Part shown: piece after piece, positions 26,042 through 32,781 of the stretch
How positions within the stretch are numbered: position 1 is the stretch's first letter
Layout of the letters: the number at the start of each line of letters is the position of its first letter
Assembly: GCA_947494545.1 (NCBI GenBank)
Contig: CANLVH010000013.1
Coordinates: 18,683-82,682, forward strand
DNA: 64,000 nt
Direction: 5' to 3'
Origin: an uncultured Mesonia sp.
GTDB lineage: Bacteria; Bacteroidota; Bacteroidia; Flavobacteriales; Flavobacteriaceae
Notes under the pieces: model-generated
Databases searched by the model: none
What the model was told of the DNA's origin: nothing
The model's input: only the letters and a program-made list of their open reading frames with translations
Program-made: the position numbers and the translations under genes

Positions 26042-28144
26042 ATGAAAAATAATATGCTTTCGTTCCTACTTGTTTGTATGGGTATTTTAACTGGAAATGC
26101 ACAAGGTTTAGTAGAAGCAAATAGTGGAGAGCTAAAAGTTGATGCAAAAATTGAAAATCCGTCTAATTTAATAAACGATGGTTTTATAAGTTTAGAAGTA
26201 AGTGGCGGTACACCGCCATATACTTACAAATGGAGTAATCCGGAAACTTCTTTAAGATCTAGCACCGCATCAAATTTAACAGAAGGTATTCCGTATCAAG
26301 TTATAATTACAGATGCAGATCAAAACACGATTACAAAATCTTACCGCATAAAAGTAGAATCTGTTACCGAACATTTTAACGGTTTTTTTGCTCCTATTGT
26401 AGAAAGTATGGGGGCAATTTTATTTTGGGACCCATTTGCTGCAGTAGGTATCTACGATCCTGTGGTTTATGCAGAAGGCAAACAAATTCCTATTCCGCGT
26501 TGGTCCGCAGAAACCGATAAAAAATCGGTCTTGCAAAAATGGTTAAAACCAGAAGGTTCTAAAGTAAAGAGAGGAGAAGAAATTGCTATTGTTCAAAAAG
26601 ACGGTAGAGAAGAGTTACGCGTAACATCTCCTGCAAATGGTACTTTAACTTATTTAGTACAGGAAGGAAATGTTATTTTTAATCCAGATAACACACAACA
26701 TAAAATAGAGCAAGGTGCGCATCACCTGGCAGAAATAAAATATGACGAACCAATTGCTTTAACGCATCCTAACGGCAATGTTAAAGAAAATGCTATACCT
26801 TTTATTGTGGTGTGGCTTATTTTAGGAGCTACTTTCTTTACTATAAGAATGGGCTTTATTAATATTAGAGGTTTTAAACATAGTTTAGTTTTAGCAAAAG
26901 GAAAGTACGATGATCCTGGTGCTCCGGGAAAAATAACCCACTTTCAAGCACTTGCTACTGCGGTTTCTGCAACAGTTGGCTTGGGTAATATTGCCGGGGT
27001 GGCCGTAGCCGTTTCTTTAGGAGGTGCAGGAGCAACTTTCTGGATGATTGTAGCTGGTCTTTTAGGTATGTCTTCCAAATTTGTAGAATGCACACTAGGT
27101 GTAAAATACCGCTTTATAGATTCTGAAAATAGAATTTTTGGCGGACCAATGAATTATTTACGTTACGGTTTAGAAAAAAGAAATATGCGTGGTTTAGGAA
27201 AATTTCTAGCCGGTCTTTTTGCCGTGTTGGGAGTGGGAGCCTCGTTTGGTGGCGGAAATATGTTTCAAGCTAACCAGTCATTTAGCATTTTATCAGGACA
27301 ATTTCCTGCCTTAGAAGGTAACGGCTTTTTATTTGGCTTGGTAATCGCAATTTTAGTAGGTGTTGTAATAATTGGTGGGATAAATAGTATTGCTAAAGTA
27401 ACGGGAAAAGTAGTACCGTTTATGGCAATTATTTATGTTATTGGATGTCTAATTGTTATAGGATTTAATTTTGAAAATATTGGCGCTGCTTTTTCTGCAA
27501 TAATTAATGGCGCTTTTTCTCCTAGTGCTTTAAAAGGTGGTGTTCTGGGCGTTCTTGTAGTTGGTTTTCAACGGGCAGCATTCTCTAACGAGGCAGGAGT
27601 AGGTTCTGCCGCTATTGCTCATAGTGCAGCCAAAACCCATCACCCACCATCAGAAGGTTTTGTGGCCTTATTAGAACCATTTATAGATACAGTTGTTGTA
27701 TGTACGCTTACTGCGTTGGTGCTAATATTTACCGGAATGCACGAAGTTGAAGGCATAGGCGGGGTAGAGTTAACATCGCAAGCATTTGCCAGTGTTATTT
27801 CTTGGTTTCCTTATGTGTTGGCTGCTGCGGTATTTTTATTTGCGTTTTCTACCATGATTTCTTGGTCGTATTACGGTATGCGTGCTTGGACCTACCTTTT
27901 CGGGAAAAGTAAAAAGACCGAGTTTATCTATAAAGTTATTTTCTGTGTTTTTGTAGTAGTTGGTGCTTCTATTAGTTTGGGCGCGGTACTAGATTTTTCA
28001 GATATGATGATTTTGGCAATGTCATTCCCTAATATAATTGGATTATATATAATGTCTGGCGAGGTTCGAGAAGATTTGCGAGAATATTTTAGAAAATTAA
28101 AAGCCAACGAATTGTTTACCAAACCGGAAAAGCAAAAGGTGTAA
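26042..28144 (+). CDS. AGCS-family Na+/alanine symporter with secreted N-terminal domains (paralogue 2)
   Basis: 700 residues, collinear with the protein at 20025. Signal peptide to about NAQG, SprB/Ig-like repeat (LEVSGGTPPYTYKWSN), lipoyl/biotinyl-like region (WLKPEGSKVKRGEEIAIV, SPANGTLTYLVQEGNVIF, HLAEIKYDE), then the AGCS transporter (ATAVSATVGLGNIAGVAVAVS; NEAGVGSAAIAHSAAKT). In the lipoyl-like part the modified-Lys motif (DKA) is replaced by QKDGRE, so lipoylation is doubtful. Tandem paralogy suggests gene duplication with divergence in substrate or regulation. Confidence 0.85.
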   Translation: MKNNMLSFLLVCMGILTGNAQGLVEANSGELKVDAKIENPSNLINDGFISLEVSGGTPPYTYKWSNPETSLRSSTASNLTEGIPYQVIITDADQNTITKSYRIKVESVTEHFNGFFAPIVESMGAILFWDPFAAVGIYDPVVYAEGKQIPIPRWSAETDKKSVLQKWLKPEGSKVKRGEEIAIVQKDGREELRVTSPANGTLTYLVQEGNVIFNPDNTQHKIEQGAHHLAEIKYDEPIALTHPNGNVKENAIPFIVVWLILGATFFTIRMGFINIRGFKHSLVLAKGKYDDPGAPGKITHFQALATAVSATVGLGNIAGVAVAVSLGGAGATFWMIVAGLLGMSSKFVECTLGVKYRFIDSENRIFGGPMNYLRYGLEKRNMRGLGKFLAGLFAVLGVGASFGGGNMFQANQSFSILSGQFPALEGNGFLFGLVIAILVGVVIIGGINSIAKVTGKVVPFMAIIYVIGCLIVIGFNFENIGAAFSAIINGAFSPSALKGGVLGVLVVGFQRAAFSNEAGVGSAAIAHSAAKTHHPPSEGFVALLEPFIDTVVVCTLTALVLIFTGMHEVEGIGGVELTSQAFASVISWFPYVLAAAVFLFAFSTMISWSYYGMRAWTYLFGKSKKTEFIYKVIFCVFVVVGASISLGAVLDFSDMMILAMSFPNIIGLYIMSGEVREDLREYFRKLKANELFTKPEKQKV

Positions 28145-28165
28145 TGCAGTTTTAAACTTTTAAAT

Positions 28166-29053
28166 ATGTCATTTAATAAATCCCATTTCATCTTTACTAG
28201 AAGTCAACGAAATGGGATTTTTTTTATGTTTTTAATTATTCTTGTTTTACTTGGCGGAATGTTTTGGGTAAATAAACAAACCCCCGAAAATAAATTAACC
28301 AAAACCCAAGAAGAAGAGTTTTTGGCAGTGCAAAAAGAGTTAGACTCTTTAAAAAAAGTACAAGCAAAAATTCAAAAAAAGACGTATAAAATCTATCCGT
28401 TTAATCCTAACTTTATTACAGATTATAAAGGCTACACTTTAGGTATGTCGCCGGAAGAAATAGACAGGTTACACGCTTTTCGCGAAAAAGACCAATGGGT
28501 TAATTCTAAAGAAGATTTTCAAGAAGTTACCAAAATATCCGATTCTTTACTGAATAAGATAGCGCCGTATTTTAAATTCCCCGAATGGGTAACTACTCAA
28601 AATAACAATAAGAAAAGAAGAAAACAGCAAACTAAAGAATTACCGTATACCCAAAAAACAGATTTAAACGAGGCAACTGCAGCGCAATTAGAAGAGATTT
28701 CAGGAATTGGCAAAAAATTAGCTTTACGTATACTTCGTTATCGCAGTAAACTAGGTGGCTTTGTTGCAGACATTCAAATAAAAGATATTTACGGATTAAA
28801 ATACGAAACAGAGCAAAAACTGTTGGCACGTTTTACAGTAAAAACTCCGCCATCCGTAAAGGTTTTAGACATAAACACTGCAAGCCTTATAGAGTTGTCT
28901 GAAATTGCTTATTTTGATTATGAGTTGGCTCGGGAAATCGTTAATTACAGAGAGTTGCACCAAGGTATCAAAACTTTTGAAGAACTGGCCAAGATAGAAG
29001 ATTTTCCGGCCTACCAAATAGAGCGGATAAAACTTTATGTACAAATAAATTAG
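28166..29053 (+). CDS. ComEA-like helix-hairpin-helix protein, membrane anchored
   Basis: 295 residues. SHFIFTRSQRNGIFFMFLIILVLLGGMFWV is one N-terminal membrane anchor, and the SRSQRNGIFF-type phrase before it is a conserved family start, supporting ATG 28166 over ATG 28226. Three helix-hairpin-helix units follow; TDLNEATAAQLEEISGIGKKLALRIL and DINTASLIELSEIAYFDYELAREIV are the clearest. Such repeats bind DNA non-specifically; in ComEA this serves DNA uptake, but this longer Bacteroidota form has no proven role. A perfect terminator hairpin lies inside its first 20 codons. Confidence 0.78.
   Translation: MSFNKSHFIFTRSQRNGIFFMFLIILVLLGGMFWVNKQTPENKLTKTQEEEFLAVQKELDSLKKVQAKIQKKTYKIYPFNPNFITDYKGYTLGMSPEEIDRLHAFREKDQWVNSKEDFQEVTKISDSLLNKIAPYFKFPEWVTTQNNNKKRRKQQTKELPYTQKTDLNEATAAQLEEISGIGKKLALRILRYRSKLGGFVADIQIKDIYGLKYETEQKLLARFTVKTPPSVKVLDINTASLIELSEIAYFDYELAREIVNYRELHQGIKTFEELAKIEDFPAYQIERIKLYVQIN
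28178..28225 (+). terminator. Terminator hairpin inside the start of the helix-hairpin-helix gene
   Basis: AAATCCCATTTC (28178-28189) is fully complementary to GAAATGGGATTT (28209-28220), with a T-tract continuing to 28225. It probably ends the symporter 2 transcript, yet lies within codons 5-20 of the next gene, so it could act as an attenuator there. Confidence 0.8.
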
Positions 29054-29092
29054 AAAAAATCAAAAAGTTAGCAATATTCTATGAATACTTGT

Positions 29093-29100
29093 TATTTTTG
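29093..29100 (+). promoter_or_regulatory. Candidate -7 box (TATTTTTG)
   Basis: TATTTTTG fits the consensus 47 bases before the acyl-CoA dehydrogenase ATG. No TTG/TTTG at the correct upstream spacing. Confidence 0.4.
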
Positions 29101-29147
29101 ATGCAATCAGTTTATAACAAGAAATTGCTATTAAAAATAAATAATAA

Positions 29148-30317
29148 ATGAACAGTACGTATTTTACAGAAGAGCACGAGCATTTTAGAAAAAGCTTTAG
29201 AGATTTTTTACAAAAAGAAGTAGTGCCGCATGTTGATAAATGGGAAAAAACAGGAACCATAGAACGCTTTATTTGGGGAAAATTTGGCGAGATGGGTTAT
29301 TTTGGTCTTAACTACCCAGAAGAATACGGCGGTTTAAACTTAGATCTTTTTTATACCGTAATTTTTCTAGAAGAATTACAGCGCATTAATTCGGGTGGTT
29401 TTGCTGCAGCTATGTGGGCACACGCTTATTTGGCTATGACGCACTTAAACAAAGAAGGCGATGAGCGTATTAAAAAAGAATATTTAGCACCAAGTATTTC
29501 CGGAGAAAAAATTGGCTGTCTTTGTATTACAGAGCCTTTCGGCGGATCTGATGTTGCCGGTATGAAATCTACTGCGGTAAAAAAAGGAGATAAATATATT
29601 TTAAATGGTTCAAAAACCTTTATTACCAATGGTATTTATTCCGATTATTTGGTGGTAGCCGCAAAAACTTCCCCTGAAAAGGGTAATAAAGGAATGAGTA
29701 TTTTTGTGGTAGATAGAGACACGCCCGGTATTTCTGCAACAAAATTAGATAAATTGGGCTGGCGCGCTTCAGATACCGGAGAGATTGCATTTAACGATGT
29801 AGAAATCCCTGCTGAAAATTTGATGGGAGAAGAAGGTCAAGGATTCCCATATATAATGCAGCATTTTGCTTTAGAGCGTCTAATTATGGGTATTAACGCC
29901 CACGCAAGAACCGAGTATGCTTTAGAATATACTTTAAACTATATGTCTGAGCGAACTGCATTTGGTAAAACAATAGATAAGTTTCAAGCGCTACGCCATA
30001 AGATTGCAGATATAGCCAGCGAAGTAGAAATGGCCAAACAATTTAATTATGCCGTTGCCAAACAATTGGACGAAGGACATTATGTAGTAAAAGAAGCCAG
30101 TATGTCGAAGCTTTTATCTACAAAAATAGCGGATGAAGGTATAAATTCTTGCTTGCAATTTTTAGGTGGTTATGGCTATATGGAAGAATATCCGCTGGCA
30201 AGAATGCTACGCGATAGTCGCCTAGGGCCAATAGGAGGAGGCACAAGTGAAATTTTACGAGAAATTATCGCCAAAATGATCATAGATGGTAAGGAATACA
30301 AGCCGGCAGCGAAATAG
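29148..30317 (+). CDS. Acyl-CoA dehydrogenase
   Basis: 389 residues with the three-part ACAD architecture. N-terminal helices (EEHEHFRKSFRDFLQKEVVPHVDKWE), a middle sheet with CLCITEPFGGSDVAGMKSTA and FITNGIYSDYLVVAAKT (FAD and substrate contacts), and C-terminal helices with CLQFLGGYGYMEEYPLARMLRDSRLGPIGGGTSEILREII. It catalyses FAD-dependent alpha-beta dehydrogenation of an acyl-CoA and passes electrons to ETF. Chain-length preference is not predictable. Its last codons are duplicated downstream in an 89-bp tandem repeat. Confidence 0.9.
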   Translation: MNSTYFTEEHEHFRKSFRDFLQKEVVPHVDKWEKTGTIERFIWGKFGEMGYFGLNYPEEYGGLNLDLFYTVIFLEELQRINSGGFAAAMWAHAYLAMTHLNKEGDERIKKEYLAPSISGEKIGCLCITEPFGGSDVAGMKSTAVKKGDKYILNGSKTFITNGIYSDYLVVAAKTSPEKGNKGMSIFVVDRDTPGISATKLDKLGWRASDTGEIAFNDVEIPAENLMGEEGQGFPYIMQHFALERLIMGINAHARTEYALEYTLNYMSERTAFGKTIDKFQALRHKIADIASEVEMAKQFNYAVAKQLDEGHYVVKEASMSKLLSTKIADEGINSCLQFLGGYGYMEEYPLARMLRDSRLGPIGGGTSEILREIIAKMIIDGKEYKPAAK

Positions 30318-30495
30318 GTCTTTTTGATTATTTTGGCGAAAATGCCTTTCAAATTATCGCCAAAATGATCATAGATGGTAAGGAATACAAGCCTGCAGCG
30401 AAATTGGTCTTTTTGATTATTTTGGCGAAAATGTCTTTCAAATTATCGCCAAAATGATCATAGATGGTAAGGAGTACAAGCCGGCAGCGAAATAG
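30262..30495 (+). repeat. 89-bp tandem repeat made from the end of the acyl-CoA dehydrogenase gene (about 2.6 copies)
   Basis: The unit starts AAATTATCGCCAAAATGATC and occurs at 30262-30350 (containing the real stop codon), 30351-30439 and 30440-30495 (partial). Copies differ by only a few bases. Within each unit CGCCAAAAT and ATTTTGGCG form an inverted repeat able to make a stem. The stretch from 30318 to the rpsU promoter otherwise holds only a CTTT/CCTC-rich pyrimidine tract at 30512-30561. Confidence 0.93.
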
Positions 30496-30594
30496 TATAT
30501 GATGAGGCAAATCTTTTTCTCTTTGCCTCTTTGCCTCTTTACCTCTTTTTCTCTTTCCTCTCAAGGTAGGTATGAAAATATTGTGATAGAGGTC

Positions 30595-30625
30595 TTTGTC
30601 AAGTGAAAAAATAAAATTAATTTTG
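30595..30625 (+). promoter_or_regulatory. rpsU promoter TTTG-N19-TAATTTTG
   Basis: TTTG at 30595-30598 and TAATTTTG at 30618-30625 with exactly 19 bases between them, a textbook Bacteroidota promoter. The expected leader is about 33 bases and includes a strong Shine-Dalgarno sequence. Confidence 0.75.
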
Positions 30626-30647
30626 CCGCCTGAAAATTCTAAAGGAA

Positions 30648-30656
30648 GGGAGGTGA
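30648..30656 (+). promoter_or_regulatory. rpsU: Strong Shine-Dalgarno sequence of rpsU
   Basis: GGGAGGTGA, 7 bases before ATG 30664, pairs extensively with the 16S rRNA 3' end. This stands out because other genes here lack such sites. In Bacteroidota the anti-SD is occluded by bS21, bS18 and bS6, and ribosomes lacking bS21 can use the rpsU SD, giving autoregulation. Confidence 0.88.
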
Positions 30657-30663
30657 ACCAACT

Positions 30664-30858
30664 ATGTTAAAAATACCAGTTAAAGACGGCGAAAATATAG
30701 AACGCGCGTTAAAACGATTAAAAAGAAAATTTGATCGTACAAAAACAATGCGTAATCTTCGAGAGCGTAAAAGTTATTCTAAACCTTCTGTACTAAAAAG
30801 AGCGCAGCGACAGAAAGCTACCTACGTACAAAGTTTAAGAGATCAAGAAAACGTATAA
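30664..30858 (+). CDS. rpsU: 30S ribosomal protein bS21
   Basis: 64 residues: MLKIPVKDGENIERALKRLKRKFDRTKTMRNLRERKSY is the bS21 signature, highly basic and of normal length. bS21 binds near the 3' end of 16S rRNA; in Bacteroidota it helps hide the anti-Shine-Dalgarno sequence, explaining leader-independent translation. It has its own promoter, strong SD and terminator, and heads the block that continues with xerC, the tRNAs and tuf. Confidence 0.96.
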   Translation: MLKIPVKDGENIERALKRLKRKFDRTKTMRNLRERKSYSKPSVLKRAQRQKATYVQSLRDQENV

Positions 30859-30876
30859 TAGCTTGTTCACAAAAAT

Positions 30877-30926
30877 AAACGCTTACTTTGTAAAGTTTCC
30901 TAACTTTGCGAGGTAAGCGTTTTTTT
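30877..30926 (+). terminator. rpsU terminator enclosing the xerC -7 region
   Basis: AAACGCTTAC (30877-30886) pairs perfectly with GTAAGCGTTT (30913-30922), followed by T to 30926; the xerC ATG starts at 30927. The 26-base loop contains TAACTTTG, a possible xerC -7 box. Confidence 0.72.
30901..30908 (+). promoter_or_regulatory. Candidate xerC -7 box (TAACTTTG)
   Basis: TAACTTTG fits TAnnTTTG and is 18 bases before ATG 30927. No TTG at the standard upstream distance. It sits in the loop of the rpsU terminator. Confidence 0.4.
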
Positions 30927-31811
30927 ATGGATTTTTCTCAATTTAAAGATTATCTACGGCACGAAAAAAAATATTCTGTGCATACGGTGACTGCTTATTC
31001 TAAAGATTTGCTGCAGTTTGCAACTTTTATAAAAGAAAATTTTGAAGAAACCAACCTAAAAAAAGTTAACTACTCTTTAATTAGAAGCTATATTGTATAT
31101 CTGTCAGATGCAAAAACTTCGAACAGAAGCATTAACAGAAAAATATCTTCCTTAAAAACTTATTACAAATTCCTGCTCAAAACCAAACAAATTAACGTCT
31201 CTCCGTTAAACAAACATAAAGCCCTTAAGGTGGCGCAACGTATTCAGACTCCCTTTTCGGTAGAAGAAATTCAAAATGCCATACAAGAAATACCTCTAGA
31301 AAGTTTTGAAGATTGGCGAGATAGGCTAGTGGTAGAGCTGCTATATTCTACAGGAATGCGGCGGGCAGAATTAATAAAAATTAGATTAACAGATGTAGGC
31401 ATAGCTGCACGCCAAATTAAAATTCATGGTAAACGCAATAAAGAACGCATTGTTCCTCTACTTTCTTCTTCTATAGAGATTTTAAAAACGTATTTAGAGA
31501 AAAGGAGGGGAATAGCTGACCCGACAAATGCCAATCATCTTCTGCTAACTAAAAAAGGCGAAAAACTTTACGGAACTTTGGTGTATAGAATTGTAAACAA
31601 TTATTTTTCACGCGTTTCCAGCAAAGTAAAAAAAAGTCCACATATAATAAGACATAGTTTTGCAACCCATCTTTTAAACGAAGGTGCAAATTTAAATGCG
31701 GTAAAAGATTTATTGGGGCATTCTAGTTTGGCTTCCACGCAAGTGTACACCCATAACAATATAAAAGAGCTTAGTGAAATCTATAAAAATGCACATCCAA
31801 GAAACACTTAA
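30927..31811 (+). CDS. xerC: Tyrosine recombinase XerC
   Basis: 294 residues from ATG 30927; upstream in-frame codons reach into the terminator and are rejected. N-terminal SAM-like core-binding domain (FKDYLRHEKKYSVHTVTAYSKDL) and C-terminal catalytic domain with STGMRRAEL (catalytic Arg145), HGKRNKER (catalytic Lys region), HIIRHSFATHLL (HxxR), LLGHSSLASTQVYTH (His and nucleophile Tyr). XerC-type enzymes resolve chromosome dimers at dif. In this clade it sits conservatively after rpsU, which supports a housekeeping role rather than a mobile-element integrase. Confidence 0.9.
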   Translation: MDFSQFKDYLRHEKKYSVHTVTAYSKDLLQFATFIKENFEETNLKKVNYSLIRSYIVYLSDAKTSNRSINRKISSLKTYYKFLLKTKQINVSPLNKHKALKVAQRIQTPFSVEEIQNAIQEIPLESFEDWRDRLVVELLYSTGMRRAELIKIRLTDVGIAARQIKIHGKRNKERIVPLLSSSIEILKTYLEKRRGIADPTNANHLLLTKKGEKLYGTLVYRIVNNYFSRVSSKVKKSPHIIRHSFATHLLNEGANLNAVKDLLGHSSLASTQVYTHNNIKELSEIYKNAHPRNT

Positions 31812-31948
31812 GAAAAATATATTTTCTAGCAAAAAATCGTCAAACGTTTAATGTGATTGATTTGTAGTGCTTTACGGAAAAAATAGTTCCATTAAAACAG
31901 GCTTTTTTCAGAGGGATTAAAAATATTTAAAAAAAAATAAAAAAAAGT

Positions 31949-31979
31949 TTTGCATAAAACATAAACAACTCTATATTTG
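31949..31979 (+). promoter_or_regulatory. Promoter of the tRNA-tuf operon, TTTG-N19-TATATTTG
   Basis: TTTG at 31949-31952 and TATATTTG at 31972-31979 with a 19-base spacer. The stretch 31812-31948 shows no gene; it holds one CTTTACGGAA word at 31870 and long A-runs just upstream of the promoter. Confidence 0.8.
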
Positions 31980-31980
31980 C

Positions 31981-32006
31981 AGTCCGTTAGAAACAACGGG
32001 CTTTTT
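31981..32006 (+). other. Terminator-like hairpin at the very start of the tRNA-tuf transcript
   Basis: AGTCCGTT pairs with AACGGGCT (one G-U) around loop AGAAAC, followed by five T. It begins within a few bases of the expected transcription start (about 31984). It could be a 5' protective structure or an early attenuator. Confidence 0.5.
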
Positions 32007-32029
32007 AAAACTAAAAAGCTGAACAATTT

Positions 32030-32103
32030 GCCGATGTAGCTCAGCTGGCTAGAGCAGCTGATTTGTAATCAGCAGGTCGTGGGTTCGAGTCCCTCCATCG
32101 GCT
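32030..32103 (+). tRNA. tRNA-Thr (anticodon TGT)
   Basis: 74 bases. Acceptor GCCGATG pairs with CATCGGC, D-arm AGCTCAGCTGGCTAGAGC, anticodon loop with TGT in CTGATTTGTAATCAG, T-arm GGGTTCGAGTCCC. The discriminator base is T; CCA is not encoded. First of a Thr-Tyr-Gly-Thr cluster upstream of tuf. Confidence 0.96.
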
Positions 32104-32137
32104 CTGTTCTATGAAATTTTGAAAGGTAAAATATTTT

Positions 32138-32220
32138 GGGGAGATACTCAAGCGGCCAACGAGGACAGACTGTAAATCTGTTGTCTTTCGACTTCGCAGG
32201 TTCGAATCCTGCTCTCCCCA
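32138..32220 (+). tRNA. tRNA-Tyr (anticodon GTA)
   Basis: 83 bases with a long variable arm. Acceptor GGGGAGA pairs with TCTCCCC, anticodon GTA in CAGACTGTAAATCTG, T-arm CAGGTTCGAATCCTG. CCA not encoded. Confidence 0.96.
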
Positions 32221-32300
32221 CAAACTTGCAAAATATTAATGCAAGGTTCAAATCGTTTGGATTTGTAAAAATACAATAGCAATCTTTTAGGTTGCGTAAC

Positions 32301-32343
32301 GCGGGATTAGCTCTCCCGGTAGTTATCGGGATGGTAGAGCATC
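32301..32343 (+). pseudogene. Partial tRNA 5' half with palindrome in the D-loop (before tRNA-Gly)
   Basis: GCGGGATTAGCTC matches the first 13 bases of the downstream tRNA-Gly with one change. The D-loop is replaced by TCCCGGTAGTTATCGGGA (32314-32331), an imperfect palindrome that still pairs in RNA using G-U pairs, and is followed by GGTAGAGC. There is no anticodon arm or 3' half. A similar structure precedes tRNA-Trp. Confidence 0.82.
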
Positions 32344-32369
32344 GTGATAATGTAAAAAAAGAGTGTAAT

Positions 32370-32442
32370 GCGGGAGTAGCTCAGTTGGTAGAGCGTCAGC
32401 CTTCCAAGCTGAATGTCGCCGGTTCGAACCCGGTCTCCCGCT
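32370..32442 (+). tRNA. tRNA-Gly (anticodon TCC)
   Basis: 73 bases. Acceptor GCGGGAG pairs with CTCCCGC, D-arm AGCTCAGTTGGTAGAGC, anticodon TCC in CAGCCTTCCAAGCTG, T-arm GCCGGTTCGAACCCGG. The spacer after it (32443-32590) holds no second tRNA; a hairpin ACAACCA/TGGTTGT near 32565 may help processing. Confidence 0.96.
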
Positions 32443-32590
32443 CTAACCTTTACTGGCAGGGCTTGGTTTGGTTCGTAGAGTGGTAAAGAAGTAGCTTGTA
32501 AAAGCTGGTCTCGGAGGTGAGGTGATAGTGGAAAATATATTTCCTTTTAGCTCTAGAAAACAACCAATTTGTGGTTGTTGTGTGTTTTAC

Positions 32591-32662
32591 GCCGACGTAG
32601 CTCAGGGGTAGAGCGCTTCCTTGGTAAGGAAGAGGCCACGAGTTCAAATCTCGTCGTTGGCT
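32591..32662 (+). tRNA. tRNA-Thr (anticodon GGT)
   Basis: 72 bases. Acceptor GCCGACG pairs with CGTTGGC (one G-T), D-arm AGCTCAGGGGTAGAGC, anticodon GGT in CTTCCTTGGTAAGGAAG, T-arm CGAGTTCAAATCTCG. Last tRNA before tuf. Confidence 0.96.
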
Positions 32663-32700
32663 CTAGTTTTGGGGTATTACTCCGGCGTTAAGTTTAAGGT

Positions 32701-32728
32701 AACCTAGCTGATATGACAGTAGGTTTTT
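32701..32728 (+). terminator. Weak terminator or attenuator between tRNA-Thr and tuf
   Basis: AACCTA and TAGGTT form a 6-base stem with a 13-base loop followed by T residues. It is a short stem, so partial termination or processing is more likely than complete stop. Confidence 0.5.
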
Positions 32729-32781
32729 TGTATTGTATAAAATAGAACACTAATATAAACTAAGATAAATAAGTATTAATT

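Noticed and set aside
28166..29053. Helix-hairpin-helix protein as proof of natural competence
   Set aside because: No other competence gene is in the window and this long form is widespread in non-competent Bacteroidota, so it cannot by itself support the uptake-word idea.
30927..31811. XerC as a mobile-element integrase
   Set aside because: Conserved rpsU-xerC-tRNA-tuf context, no flanking att repeats and no cargo genes.
32292..32486. Open frames across the tRNA cluster
   Set aside because: They are chance frames through structural RNA genes; some translated pieces resemble the tRNA-derived false ORFs seen in databases.
32443..32590. Possible further tRNA remnant between tRNA-Gly and tRNA-Thr
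   Set aside because: Short tRNA-like words are present, but no acceptor or T-arm pairing can be made.
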